NCBI GenBank assembly: GCA_030603265.1
Contig: JAUVYD010000080.1
Location: 1-7,004, forward strand
Reading direction: 5' to 3'
Source of the DNA: Dehalococcoidia bacterium
GTDB lineage: Bacteria; Chloroflexota; Dehalococcoidia; GIF9; AB-539-J10
DNA: 7,004 nucleotides
In this document: one piece after another, positions 1 to 6,414 of the stretch
How the letters are laid out: each line of letters opens with the position of its first letter
Position numbering within the stretch: position 1 is the first letter of the stretch
The notes under the pieces: model-generated
What the model was told of the DNA's origin: nothing
Seen by the model: the letters and a program-made list of their open reading frames with translations, nothing else
Databases searched by the model: none
Program-made: the position numbers and the translations under genes

Positions 1-1065
1 GGAGCGATTCCCATTCTCCACAACCACGCCTGCGCCCGTCTGCAACCCGACACCGACCGCGCCTTTCGCATCCTTGCAGGACTGGGCAGAAACGCGAATG
101 TAGCCGGAACCGTGGTTGTCGGCATAGGATGCGACAACATCAGCGTAGACGAGCTCGCCGAGAGCATTGCGGCCGCGGGCAAGCCCGTTGCAGCGGTGTC
201 CATAGAGAAACAGGGCAGCTTTCAGACGGCCTTTGAGACAGGAAGAAAGGCAGCGCGTCAGATGCTGGCCGCCGCATCACAGATGCAGCGCACGCCTCAA
301 CCCCTCGCAAAGCTCTGCATGGGCGTCAAGTGTGGCGGCTCCGCAACCATATCTTCACTTGCGGGCCATCCAGCGACTGGCCATGTGCTCGACCGCCTCA
401 TTGCGGAGGGAGGAACCGCCATCTTCACAGAGACAGCGGAGGTCATCGGAGCCGAGCACATAATGGCCAAGCGGGCCGTGAACGAAGACGTCGCAAAGCG
501 TCTCCTCAAGGTCGTCGGCCGTTTCGAGCAGATGATTGTTGACTACGGAGTGGACATCCGTGGCGCACAGCCAAGTCCGGGAAACATCAAGAGCGGACTC
601 ACGACGCTCGAGGAGAAGTCGCTTGGCGCTATGGTGAAGACGGGCACGAGTCCACTCAGCGGTGTCCTTGAGTACGGCGAGACTCCCCCGGGGCCAGGGC
701 TCTATCTCATGGATTCCTCCGCCTGGCCGTCTCAACTCTTCCTCGGCATGGCAGCCGCCGGTGCACAGTGCTTCACTTTCTCCGTAGGAGGAGGATTGCC
801 CGCCCGCTTCCGCAGCCAGCCCGGCGCGGCGCGACTCCCTATCGTACCCACGATTAAGGTAACAGGAGACCCCAACCTAGGGGATGAACTCGAGTACTTC
901 GACGTGTATGCGGGCGAGGTAGTCAGGGGCACCGAGACCGCGGCGGAAGCCGGAGAGCGATTCTTCAGCGAATTCCTGCAAATTGCTGCGGGCAAGCCAA
1001 CTGCGCAGGAGTACTCCGGCTATCGAGAGATGTTCGACATGTACACGACCGGCCCCATCATGTGA
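1..1065 (+). CDS. UxaA-family hydro-lyase (altronate/galactarate dehydratase-like), 5'-truncated
   Basis: The reading frame is open from the first base and ends at TGA 1063-1065, so 354 residues are visible and the start lies upstream of the window. The protein resembles the large C-terminal domain of D-altronate/D-galactarate dehydratases (UxaA/GarD family), metal-dependent enzymes that dehydrate sugar acids. Sulfolactate sulfo-lyase SuyB is a relative. Visible hallmarks are an HNHACARLQ segment near residues 7-15, VVVGIGCDN near 38-46, the family signature MGVKCGGS at 107-114 followed by an HPATG turn, and the FTETAEVIGAEHIMAKRA stretch near 142-159. The family more often has GC where this protein has AC at residues 10-11. 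The first ATG in the window (112) is internal, because homology to the family continues upstream of it. The short N-terminal SAF domain, which may be fused or separate, would lie outside the window. Family assignment is firm; the substrate cannot be told. Confidence 0.88.
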   Translation, partial: GAIPILHNHACARLQPDTDRAFRILAGLGRNANVAGTVVVGIGCDNISVDELAESIAAAGKPVAAVSIEKQGSFQTAFETGRKAARQMLAAASQMQRTPQPLAKLCMGVKCGGSATISSLAGHPATGHVLDRLIAEGGTAIFTETAEVIGAEHIMAKRAVNEDVAKRLLKVVGRFEQMIVDYGVDIRGAQPSPGNIKSGLTTLEEKSLGAMVKTGTSPLSGVLEYGETPPGPGLYLMDSSAWPSQLFLGMAAAGAQCFTFSVGGGLPARFRSQPGAARLPIVPTIKVTGDPNLGDELEYFDVYAGEVVRGTETAAEAGERFFSEFLQIAAGKPTAQEYSGYREMFDMYTTGPIM

Positions 1066-1090
1066 ACCCCACACTAACCCGGACACACAA

Positions 1091-1120
1091 GAGCCCCGAC
1101 GGCTTCTGCCGTCGGGGCTC
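1091..1120. terminator. Bidirectional hairpin terminator between convergent genes
   Basis: This is a perfect 13-bp stem (GAGCCCCGACGGC, 1091-1103, pairing with 1108-1120) with a TTCT loop. It starts 26 bp after the stop of the UxaA-family gene and lies 24 bp beyond the stop of the convergent ATP-grasp gene. The stem is long and GC-rich, but the U-tract is weak on both sides (ACAATTTCAATT on the + side). Termination in both directions is inferred from the convergent layout. Confidence 0.8.
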
Positions 1121-1143
1121 ACAATTTCAATTCACCCGGATGA

Positions 1144-1824
1144 CTACGACTCGGCAATCACCCTGGCATCGACGGCGACCACGCCGTCCTTGTACGCGAA
1201 AACCGGGTTCAAATCGAGTTCTTTCACCTGTGGATTCCGCTCGATGAACTCCGAGACACCGACGATGAGGTTCTCAAGCGCACCGAGGTCCGCAGGCTCG
1301 CTGCCGCGGAAACCCTCGAGCATCGGAAAGCCTTTGATCTCCCGTATCATCTCGGCGGCATCCGCCTTGCTCACGGGAACGATGCGGAACGATACGTCCT
1401 TCAGCAGTTCCACAAGAACACCACCGAGGCCGAACATCAGCACAGGACCGAACTGCGGGTCCCTGCTCATGCCCACAATGACCTCAACGCCCGGGCGCGC
1501 CATGCTCTGAACCGATACGCCCTGGATTTTCGCCTCCGGGTATGCTCCCTTCACCGAGGACATGATGGCCGAATACGCCTTCTCGACCTGGGCTGAATTC
1601 GCCAGGCCGAGCTTCACACCGCCCGCGTCGCTCTTGTGCACAACGTCCGCCGACATCACCTTCAGGACCACAGGAAAACCAATCTCCCTGCTGATGGAGA
1701 CCGCCTCTTTCTTGCTACGGGCAAGCCTGGTATCAACGACCGGGATGCCCGCTGCCTTGAGCATCTCCTTGGATTCTACTTCCGTAAGCACTCGCGTTCC
1801 CGCGACAACTTTGCTCTGCGTCAT
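1144..1824 (-). CDS. Acetyl-CoA synthetase (ADP-forming) beta-subunit-like ATP-grasp protein
   Basis: The protein has 226 residues and belongs to the ATP-grasp_5 family. These are the beta subunits of ADP-forming acyl-CoA synthetases, which make ATP from an acyl-CoA, ADP and phosphate, or run in reverse to activate acids. Residues 1-60 are the N-terminal ATP-grasp subdomain. VVHKSDAGGVKLG at 61-73 holds His63, which matches the beta-chain phospho-relay histidine of the family. GVEVIVGMSRDPQFGPVL (112-129) with FGLGG (131-135), and ELDLNPVFA (202-210), are family signatures for nucleotide and metal binding. The length matches stand-alone beta chains (about 230 aa), not the 700-aa fused enzymes. 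The ATG start at 1822-1824 is supported by GGAAGGAGT (plus-strand 1834-1842) with a 9-nt gap. No alpha (CoA-binding) subunit is in the window; it could only be sought elsewhere in the genome. The acyl substrate is unknown. The gene converges on the UxaA-family gene and diverges from the methyltransferase operon. Confidence 0.88.
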   Translation of the reverse strand: MTQSKVVAGTRVLTEVESKEMLKAAGIPVVDTRLARSKKEAVSISREIGFPVVLKVMSADVVHKSDAGGVKLGLANSAQVEKAYSAIMSSVKGAYPEAKIQGVSVQSMARPGVEVIVGMSRDPQFGPVLMFGLGGVLVELLKDVSFRIVPVSKADAAEMIREIKGFPMLEGFRGSEPADLGALENLIVGVSEFIERNPQVKELDLNPVFAYKDGVVAVDARVIAES

Positions 1825-1871
1825 GACGCCCGTACTCCTTCCGACGGTTTGAGTGAAGACTGTCGGGCGCT

Positions 1872-1901
1872 ATTCTACATCATGTGCGCTGCCAGCGAGA
1901 A
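1872..1901 (-). promoter_or_regulatory. Weak candidate promoter for the ATP-grasp gene
   Basis: On the minus strand a TAGAAT -10 hexamer (plus-strand 1872-1877), preceded by TG, lies about 47 bp upstream of the ATG. A poor -35 candidate, TTCTCG, sits 18 bp further upstream. Only the -10 is convincing. A promoter is expected here because the gene has no co-oriented upstream neighbour in the window. Confidence 0.25.
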
Positions 1902-2054
1902 GTCGGGAAGGGCGCTCTCCACGTCAAGTCCTCACCAGCCACCGCCGTCTTCGTGCAGTATGCTGGTGTTCAGCGAAAATGTCCTCTTGGGAGGTCAGCA
2001 ATCCTGTCACCTTCGCCCGGTGGCAGCACGGACATAGACCGACCGTGGTGCGGA

Positions 2055-2069
2055 CGGGTTTGAAACCCG
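2055..2069. repeat. 15-nt palindrome, REP-like
   Basis: CGGGTTTGAAACCCG is a perfect inverted repeat: two 7-bp arms around a single G. No gene overlaps it. It lies in the same stretch as two larger palindromes, which suggests a repetitive extragenic palindrome. Confidence 0.55.
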
Positions 2070-2138
2070 AACAGCGGCCGAGGAAGGTCACGGAAGTAGC
2101 CCGCGGGCGCCCTCGGGCGCGGGGCGGTCCGAATGTAG

Positions 2139-2159
2139 GGGCGATGGCATGCCTCGCCC
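2139..2159. repeat. REP-like palindrome, copy 1
   Basis: GGGCGA, a single unpaired T, the self-complementary core GGCATGCC, then TCGCCC form a nearly perfect palindrome, preceded by GTAG. It has the same architecture and core as the palindrome at 2223-2242, so the two appear to be copies of one repeat family that differ by compensating changes in the outer arms. Confidence 0.6.
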
Positions 2160-2222
2160 GTCGCCCTGTCGTCATACAGCACCGCAAAGGCCAACATAGC
2201 CCTGAACGACACTCTACCCTAC

Positions 2223-2242
2223 GGGCCAGGCATGCCTGGCCC
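2223..2242. repeat. REP-like palindrome, copy 2 (perfect 20-bp)
   Basis: GGGCCAGGCATGCCTGGCCC equals its own reverse complement over 20 bp. It shares the GGCATGCC core with copy 1. The outer arms use GGGCCA/TGGCCC instead of GGGCGA/TCGCCC, so pairing is kept while the sequence changes. CTAC flanks it on both sides (CCTAC before, CCTAC after). Confidence 0.65.
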
Positions 2243-2424
2243 CTACACGGAAATCACGAAACTCCACCCTACTGTCCACCCACCACACAGGCACGTGCAA
2301 CGTGCTCTACAATGGTTGGGGTCATGGTCTCCAGCCTCTTCCACCCCCTCCTGTTCAACATCACCATCTCCCACATGCTGACGTTTTCGCTGAACAGCTA
2401 AGGGAGGGCGGAATCGTAGAACAT

Positions 2425-2444
2425 CTACACCCGCCTTCGTGTAG
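2425..2444. promoter_or_regulatory. Inverted repeat upstream of the operon promoter, possible operator
   Basis: CTACAC, 8 bp, GTGTAG form a perfect 6-bp dyad. It ends 2 bp before the candidate -35 box at 2447. The position would suit an activator or repressor site for the methyltransferase operon. No regulator gene is in the window, so this rests only on symmetry and position. Confidence 0.3.
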
Positions 2445-2446
2445 TG

Positions 2447-2476
2447 TTGCATGATACCTGTGAAGCTGCCTACAAT
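2447..2476 (+). promoter_or_regulatory. Candidate sigma70-type promoter of the corrinoid/MttB operon
   Basis: TTGCAT (2447-2452) and TACAAT (2471-2476) are separated by 18 bp. The -10 matches the consensus at 5 of 6 positions; the -35 keeps TTG. It would leave a leader of roughly 125 nt before the ATG at 2608. It is the best -35/-10 pair I found between the inverted-repeat region and the first operon gene. Confidence 0.4.
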
Positions 2477-2607
2477 TCTGCGCACGAGCGGGCACTGCGT
2501 ACCGTCTCCATCAGCCTGCCACCCGTACCATGGACAGACCTTTCCCCTCTCGGTACGCTGAGACTCAGACGGCAGTCGCCACGCATGGCGAAGGGGGGCG
2601 AGATACC

Positions 2608-3251
2608 ATGAGCAGCGATATCCTGGGCAACCTTAAGAAGGCCATCCTCGACTACGACCCCGAGGCCTCGACCGAATGGGCGCGCAGGCTGTGGAGGCCG
2701 GGCTGGATCCGGCAGACGCCCTGGCAGCAATGACGGATGCCATCCGTGTCATCGGCGAAGGTTTCAGGGTGGGAGACCTTTTCCTGCCGGACCTTGTGGG
2801 TGGAGCCGACGCCCTGACGGCCGCCACGCCTATCATTGAAGAGGAGATTCAGCGTATCGGTGCGAAGACGGAGACCATGGGGGTAGTCGTCATCGGCACC
2901 GTGTACGGGGACATACACACCATAGGAAAGACCATGGTCGCCACCCTGCTTCAAGCGGAGGGCTTCACCGTCCACGACATCGGCATAAACGTCACCGCGG
3001 ACGAGTTCGTGGCCGGCGTCAGGAAGCACAAGCCTGACATCCTGGCCATGTCGGCGCTCATGACGATGACAGCCCCCGAGCAGCGAAAAGTAGTTGAGTC
3101 CCTGCAGGCAGAGGGACTGCGAGACAGCGTAAAGATAATGGTCGGTGGCGGCGCTATCACCCAGGAGTTCGCAGACAGCATAGGCGCCGATGGGTATAAC
3201 CCGACCGCACCCGGCGCCGCAAAGCTCGCGCGCACACTCATGGGGAGATGA
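2608..3251 (+). CDS. Methyltransferase cognate corrinoid protein, frameshifted (1-nt deletion near 2683)
   Basis: This is a small cobalamin carrier protein of the MtbC/MttC/MtgC type, which accepts a methyl group from an MttB-type enzyme on its cobalt. The frame opening at ATG 2608 reads MSSDILGNLKKAILDYDPEA and on to EWA (about 2682). Homology then continues in the frame one base back, QAVEAGLDPADALAAM from 2685, to TGA 3249-3251. Restoring one base gives about 214 residues, the normal family length. The helical cap domain occupies about 1-90 and the Rossmann B12 domain about 91-214. The latter shows the complete signature: D102-x-H104-x-x-G107 (DIHTIG), S149-A-L151 and GGG at 180-182. The ATG at 2608 is preferred over the in-frame ATG at 2530 because a G-rich Shine-Dalgarno (2593-2598) precedes it by 9 nt. 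An internal ATG at 2676 could start a 191-aa product lacking the first cap-domain helix. Sequencing error, true mutation and recoding remain possible, though no classical slippery heptamer is present. Confidence 0.88.
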
Positions 3252-3255
3252 GCAA

Positions 3256-4767
3256 ATGAGCATGACAAGAGGTTTCGCACGTCAATTCCCACCCCTCAAG
3301 GTCCTCACGGACGAGCAGGTGGAGGAGATACACCGCGGCACGCTGCAGGTTCTCTGGTCCACCGGCGTCTACATCGAGCACGAGCGCGCGCTCAAGCTCT
3401 TCGAGAAGAACGGCTGCAAGGTTGACTACGACCACAAGCGCGTGCGGATGCCGCCCGCGCTTGTGGAGGAGTGCATCAGGCAGGCCCCCGGCTGCTTCCC
3501 CGCCCCCGCCCGCGACCCGCAACCGACACTGATGGTAGGGGGCACCAACCTCTGCCTCGCAGTGGCCCCCGGGCACAAGACCGTTGACCCCGAGACATGG
3601 GAGCCACGCGAGGCCACCCGCAAGGAGAACTACGACGCGGTACGCATCCTGGATGCTCTGCCGACTGTTCACTTCTTCTCACCCTACACCCCGTACTTCG
3701 GCTTCCGGGGAGTCCCCTCCTGCATGGCGATGCTGGAGAGCCTCGCAGCCCGCATACGAAACTCCACCAAGTTCCACTGTGTCGGCTTCTCGAACGACTC
3801 CGAGATGTTCGCCATCGAGATGGCGCAGGCAGTAGGCATCGAGATACTGGGCACCTGCGCCTGGGCGCCTCCACTTGCCCTGTACCATGACGCAGTTGAG
3901 TCCACATACAGGTTTGCCGAGGCCGGCTTCTGTCTGCGCGTCATAACCGGACAGGTGATGGGCGGCACAGCGCCCGCCTCGATTGCCGGGGCCATAGTCA
4001 CGAACAACGCAGAGGCTCTCTCCGGCCTTGTCCTGGCTCAGCTCATTCGTCCGGGCATGCGCGTACTCGCCAAGGACTTCACCGCGCCGATGAACATGAA
4101 CAGCGGCGCGCCGGCATTCGGGGGCATTGAGATAGCCCTGCACAATGCCGCCTGCAACCAGGTATTCCAGCGCTACGGAGTGCCGCTTGACAACACGACC
4201 GCATACCCCAACTCCAAGATCCCGGACTACCAGTGTGCGAGCGAGAAGGCCTTCCGCGTCTTCACCGCCGGACTCTCCGGCGGCAACACGCTCCTCTTTC
4301 ACGGCAGCGTCCACGGAGAACTCACCCACCACCCGATCCAGGCAATCCTTGACGACGACATGGCCGGCATGGTGGGGCGCTTCATGCAAGGAGTGACGGT
4401 AAACGAGGAGACGCTGGCCCTCGACCTCATCGAACAGGTTGGCCCGGTGCCGGGGCACTTCCTGAATGCGGCCCACACGAGGAAGTGGTGGAAGCTCGAG
4501 CAGTTCCTGCCGCAGTCAGCCGACAGGCTCACGTACCCCGAGTGGCTGAGCAGCGGCAAGCACAGCTGTATCGACAATGCACGCCAGCGCATGGAGGCCA
4601 TCCTCTCCAGCCACAAACCGCAGCCACTCACTCCATCACAGGAGGAGTCCATCGAGCGCGTGCTGGAGAAGGCGCGGGCGCACTATCTTAAGCAAGGGTT
4701 GATAACCAGCGACGAGATGGGGCAGTACCGTGAGAGTATGAAGTCCCCTGACTATCCGTACGAATAG
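3256..4767 (+). CDS. MttB-superfamily corrinoid-dependent methyltransferase, paralogue 1 (non-pyrrolysine)
   Basis: This 503-residue protein is of the trimethylamine methyltransferase superfamily (MTTB, COG5598), a TIM-barrel enzyme that transfers a methyl group from a methylated amine to a corrinoid protein. Family features are the N-terminal LTDEQVEEIHRGTL segment, GCKVDY followed by RVRMPPALVEECIR, RDP near residue 90, LDDDMAGMVGRF from about 365, and GPVPGHFLNAAHTRKWW at 396-412. The frame has no internal TAG and therefore no pyrrolysine, unlike archaeal MttB, so the closer functional model is MtgB (glycine betaine). The substrate is unknown. ASKIPDYQ-like sequence near 316-331 (S320-K321, P323-D324, Q326) lies close in position to the pyrrolysine region of MttB. 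ATG 3256 was chosen because GGGGAG (3242-3247) lies 8 nt upstream; the next ATG at 3262 is too far. Only 4 nt separate it from the corrinoid gene stop, which suggests translational coupling. Stop is TAG. Confidence 0.92.
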   Translation: MSMTRGFARQFPPLKVLTDEQVEEIHRGTLQVLWSTGVYIEHERALKLFEKNGCKVDYDHKRVRMPPALVEECIRQAPGCFPAPARDPQPTLMVGGTNLCLAVAPGHKTVDPETWEPREATRKENYDAVRILDALPTVHFFSPYTPYFGFRGVPSCMAMLESLAARIRNSTKFHCVGFSNDSEMFAIEMAQAVGIEILGTCAWAPPLALYHDAVESTYRFAEAGFCLRVITGQVMGGTAPASIAGAIVTNNAEALSGLVLAQLIRPGMRVLAKDFTAPMNMNSGAPAFGGIEIALHNAACNQVFQRYGVPLDNTTAYPNSKIPDYQCASEKAFRVFTAGLSGGNTLLFHGSVHGELTHHPIQAILDDDMAGMVGRFMQGVTVNEETLALDLIEQVGPVPGHFLNAAHTRKWWKLEQFLPQSADRLTYPEWLSSGKHSCIDNARQRMEAILSSHKPQPLTPSQEESIERVLEKARAHYLKQGLITSDEMGQYRESMKSPDYPYE

Positions 4768-4838
4768 CACGAGCGGCTGGAGATTCTCCGTCGGGACAGG
4801 GAAGACCGTAACCCGATCCCGGTCGCTCTGGAGGAAAG

Positions 4839-6347
4839 GTGACTCTGAAAGGCTATACCCGCAATTTCCCGCCGCTCGAGATACTCACAGAGGAACAGAT
4901 CGAGGAGATCCACAGTGGCACACTTCGAGTGCTGTGGACCACCGGCGTCCGCATGGAACACAAGGGTGCCCTCGAGACGCTGGAGCGCAACGGCTGCAAG
5001 GTAGACTACGAGGAGATGCGGGTCCGCTTCCCGCCCGGACTCGTAGAGGAGTCCCTGCGGCGCTGCCCCAGCGCCTTCAGCGTGAAGACGCGGGACCCGT
5101 CCAAGAGCCTCATGATTGGAGGGAACAGGCTCTACGTCCTGCCCTTCCCGGGCCAGCGCACCATCGACCTTGAAACATGGGAACCGCGCGTCCCCACGCG
5201 GAAGGACTTCTACGACGGAGTCAAGGTGCTCGACGCTCTGTCCTCCGTACACGGCCTATGGAGTTACACGCCGTATTTCGCATTCGAGGGAGTGCCGCCA
5301 GCCATGGGCCTTCTGGAGTCGCTTGCGGGGAAGATCCGTAACTCAGGCAAGTTCTACACCGAAGGCTACTCCAAGGGAAGTGAGCAATTCTCGATTCGCA
5401 TGGCGCAGGCGGTGGACGCAGAGCTATGCGTGCCATGCCTGCTCTCGCCGCCCCTTACCTATTACGGCGACGCCATTGAAGCGGCTCTACACGGCGCGGA
5501 GGCAGGATTCCCCGTCCGCATATCTGAGGGCGCGGTGTACGGCGGCACGGCGCCGGCGACACTCGCAGGCGCGCTGGTCTCAGCGTGCGCCAACCTGATT
5601 GCGCCTGTTGTGCTGCTCCAGGTCCACCGGCCCGGCACGCGCATCTTCATCAACGATTTCACCTTCCCGCAGAATATGAAGACCGGCGCGCCGGGGTTCG
5701 GCAATATCGCGCTTTCGCTCCACGCGGCCGCCTTCAACCAGATCTGGCGCAGATACGGCGTGCCGACGTGCAACGGAGCCGCCATACCGGCGTCGAAGCG
5801 CATGGACTTCCAGGGCGGCTACGAGCGCGCCATCAGCACCACCCTGTTTGCCCTGTCAGGAGCCAACTTCATACTGCTACACGGGGGAGTCGCAGCCGAG
5901 CTGACCCACCACCCGTTGCAGGCCATACTCGACGACGACATCGCCGGAATGGTTGGCAGATTCCTGGAAGGGATATCGGTCAACGAGGAGACCCTCGCAC
6001 TCGACCTCATCGAGGAGGTCGGCCCGGTACCCGGCCATTTCCTCAGCAGTCCACACACGCGCAAGTGGTGGAGAGACGAGCAGTACCTGCCGCAATCAGC
6101 GGACAAACTGACGTACCCCGAGTGGCTGAGCAGCGGCAAGCGCGGATGCCTCGACTATGCACAGGACCGCCTTGACGACATCCTGGCCAACCACACACCA
6201 CCTCCCCTGACGGCAGGCCAGGAGAGTGAAATCGAGAGCATTCTCGAAGAGGCACGCAAGTTCTACAGCGGACAGGGACTCATCACCGAAGATGAGATGG
6301 CGGTGTACCGCCAGGGAATGAAGTCGCCGCGCTACCCTTACGAATAG
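4839..6347 (+). CDS. MttB-superfamily corrinoid-dependent methyltransferase, paralogue 2 (non-pyrrolysine)
   Basis: This 502-residue MttB-superfamily protein is collinear with paralogue 1 over its whole length. In the C-terminal block beginning LTHHP, I count 74 identical residues in 100. Shared landmarks include RNFPPLEILTEEQ at the N-terminus, GCKVDY, RDP, LDDDIAGMVGRF, GPVPGHFL starting at residue 395 and the terminal YPYE. The probable substrate-facing stretch near 315-330 (ASKRMDFQGGYER) differs much more from paralogue 1, so a different methyl donor is likely (inference). There is no internal amber codon; the stop is TAG. The start is GTG 4839, chosen because it aligns with the start of the other two copies and has GGAGG at 4830-4834, though the 4-nt gap is short. 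It lies 71 nt after paralogue 1, without an obvious terminator, so it is probably in the same operon. Confidence 0.91.
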   Translation: MTLKGYTRNFPPLEILTEEQIEEIHSGTLRVLWTTGVRMEHKGALETLERNGCKVDYEEMRVRFPPGLVEESLRRCPSAFSVKTRDPSKSLMIGGNRLYVLPFPGQRTIDLETWEPRVPTRKDFYDGVKVLDALSSVHGLWSYTPYFAFEGVPPAMGLLESLAGKIRNSGKFYTEGYSKGSEQFSIRMAQAVDAELCVPCLLSPPLTYYGDAIEAALHGAEAGFPVRISEGAVYGGTAPATLAGALVSACANLIAPVVLLQVHRPGTRIFINDFTFPQNMKTGAPGFGNIALSLHAAAFNQIWRRYGVPTCNGAAIPASKRMDFQGGYERAISTTLFALSGANFILLHGGVAAELTHHPLQAILDDDIAGMVGRFLEGISVNEETLALDLIEEVGPVPGHFLSSPHTRKWWRDEQYLPQSADKLTYPEWLSSGKRGCLDYAQDRLDDILANHTPPPLTAGQESEIESILEEARKFYSGQGLITEDEMAVYRQGMKSPRYPYE

Positions 6348-6414
6348 TTGCCACTGACAGGCTTGCTCGCTCTACATGCAGCGCCGGCACTGTCTGCACA
6401 TAAGGAGAAAACAG

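Larger units (their letters stand above)
1967..2396. repeat. Possible MITE-like element bounded by a 17-bp inverted-repeat pair
   Basis: TGTTCAGCGAAAATGTC (1967-1983) recurs in inverted orientation at 2380-2396, with 16 of 17 bases matching. The arms enclose about 396 bp containing all three main palindromes of the region. That is the layout of a small non-autonomous element with terminal inverted repeats. Against this, I see no clear target-site duplication immediately outside the arms and no transposase, and the match fades beyond the 17 bp. The pair itself is directly visible; the element interpretation is inference. Confidence 0.4.
1825..2607. other. Long non-coding intergenic region with palindromes
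   Basis: About 780 bp separate the divergently transcribed ATP-grasp gene and the corrinoid/MttB operon. Open frames exist, but none has a ribosome binding site, a recognisable motif or amino acid composition like a real protein, and the longest (1853-2401, +) reads straight through palindromic repeats. The region holds a palindrome at 2055-2069, two related palindromes at 2139-2159 and 2223-2242, a GC-rich mini-hairpin at 2107-2120, a distant inverted-repeat pair (1967-1983 / 2380-2396) and a promoter-like site at 2447-2476. It may carry a decayed or non-autonomous mobile element (inference). Confidence 0.6.

Noticed and set aside
2107..2120. GCGCC-CTCG-GGCGC mini-hairpin in the intergenic region
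   Set aside because: In very GC-rich sequence a 5-bp stem is expected by chance and it has no flanking T-tract or related copy.
2345..2396. Minus-strand peptide FSENVSMWEMVMLNRRGW... as a small gene or transposase fragment
   Set aside because: A stop codon lies just upstream, there is no ribosome binding site, and the roughly 40-residue stretch has no recognised domain. Kept only as an alternative reading of the inverted repeat.
1853..2401. 182-codon plus-strand open frame with a GTG start across the intergenic region
   Set aside because: No ribosome binding site; it is rich in Arg, Pro and His, as GC-rich non-coding sequence usually reads; it passes through three palindromes; and no motif is recognisable.
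2676..2690. Programmed -1 frameshifting as the explanation for the split corrinoid gene
   Set aside because: There is no X-XXY-YYZ slippery heptamer at the junction and I know of no recoding in this family; a 1-nt deletion or sequencing error is simpler. Not fully excluded.
2652..3263. 203-codon minus-strand open frame
   Set aside because: It is antisense to the corrinoid protein gene, which has complete B12 signatures; no motif or ribosome binding site supports it.
3679..4476. 265-codon minus-strand open frame
   Set aside because: It lies wholly opposite the well-supported MttB paralogue 1 and has no family resemblance; a similar antisense frame appears opposite paralogue 2, as expected from shared codon bias.
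4779..4789. GGAGATTCTCC palindrome between MttB paralogues 1 and 2 as a terminator
   Set aside because: Five-bp arms around a single base cannot form a stable hairpin and no T-tract follows; the gap is better read as intra-operon spacing.
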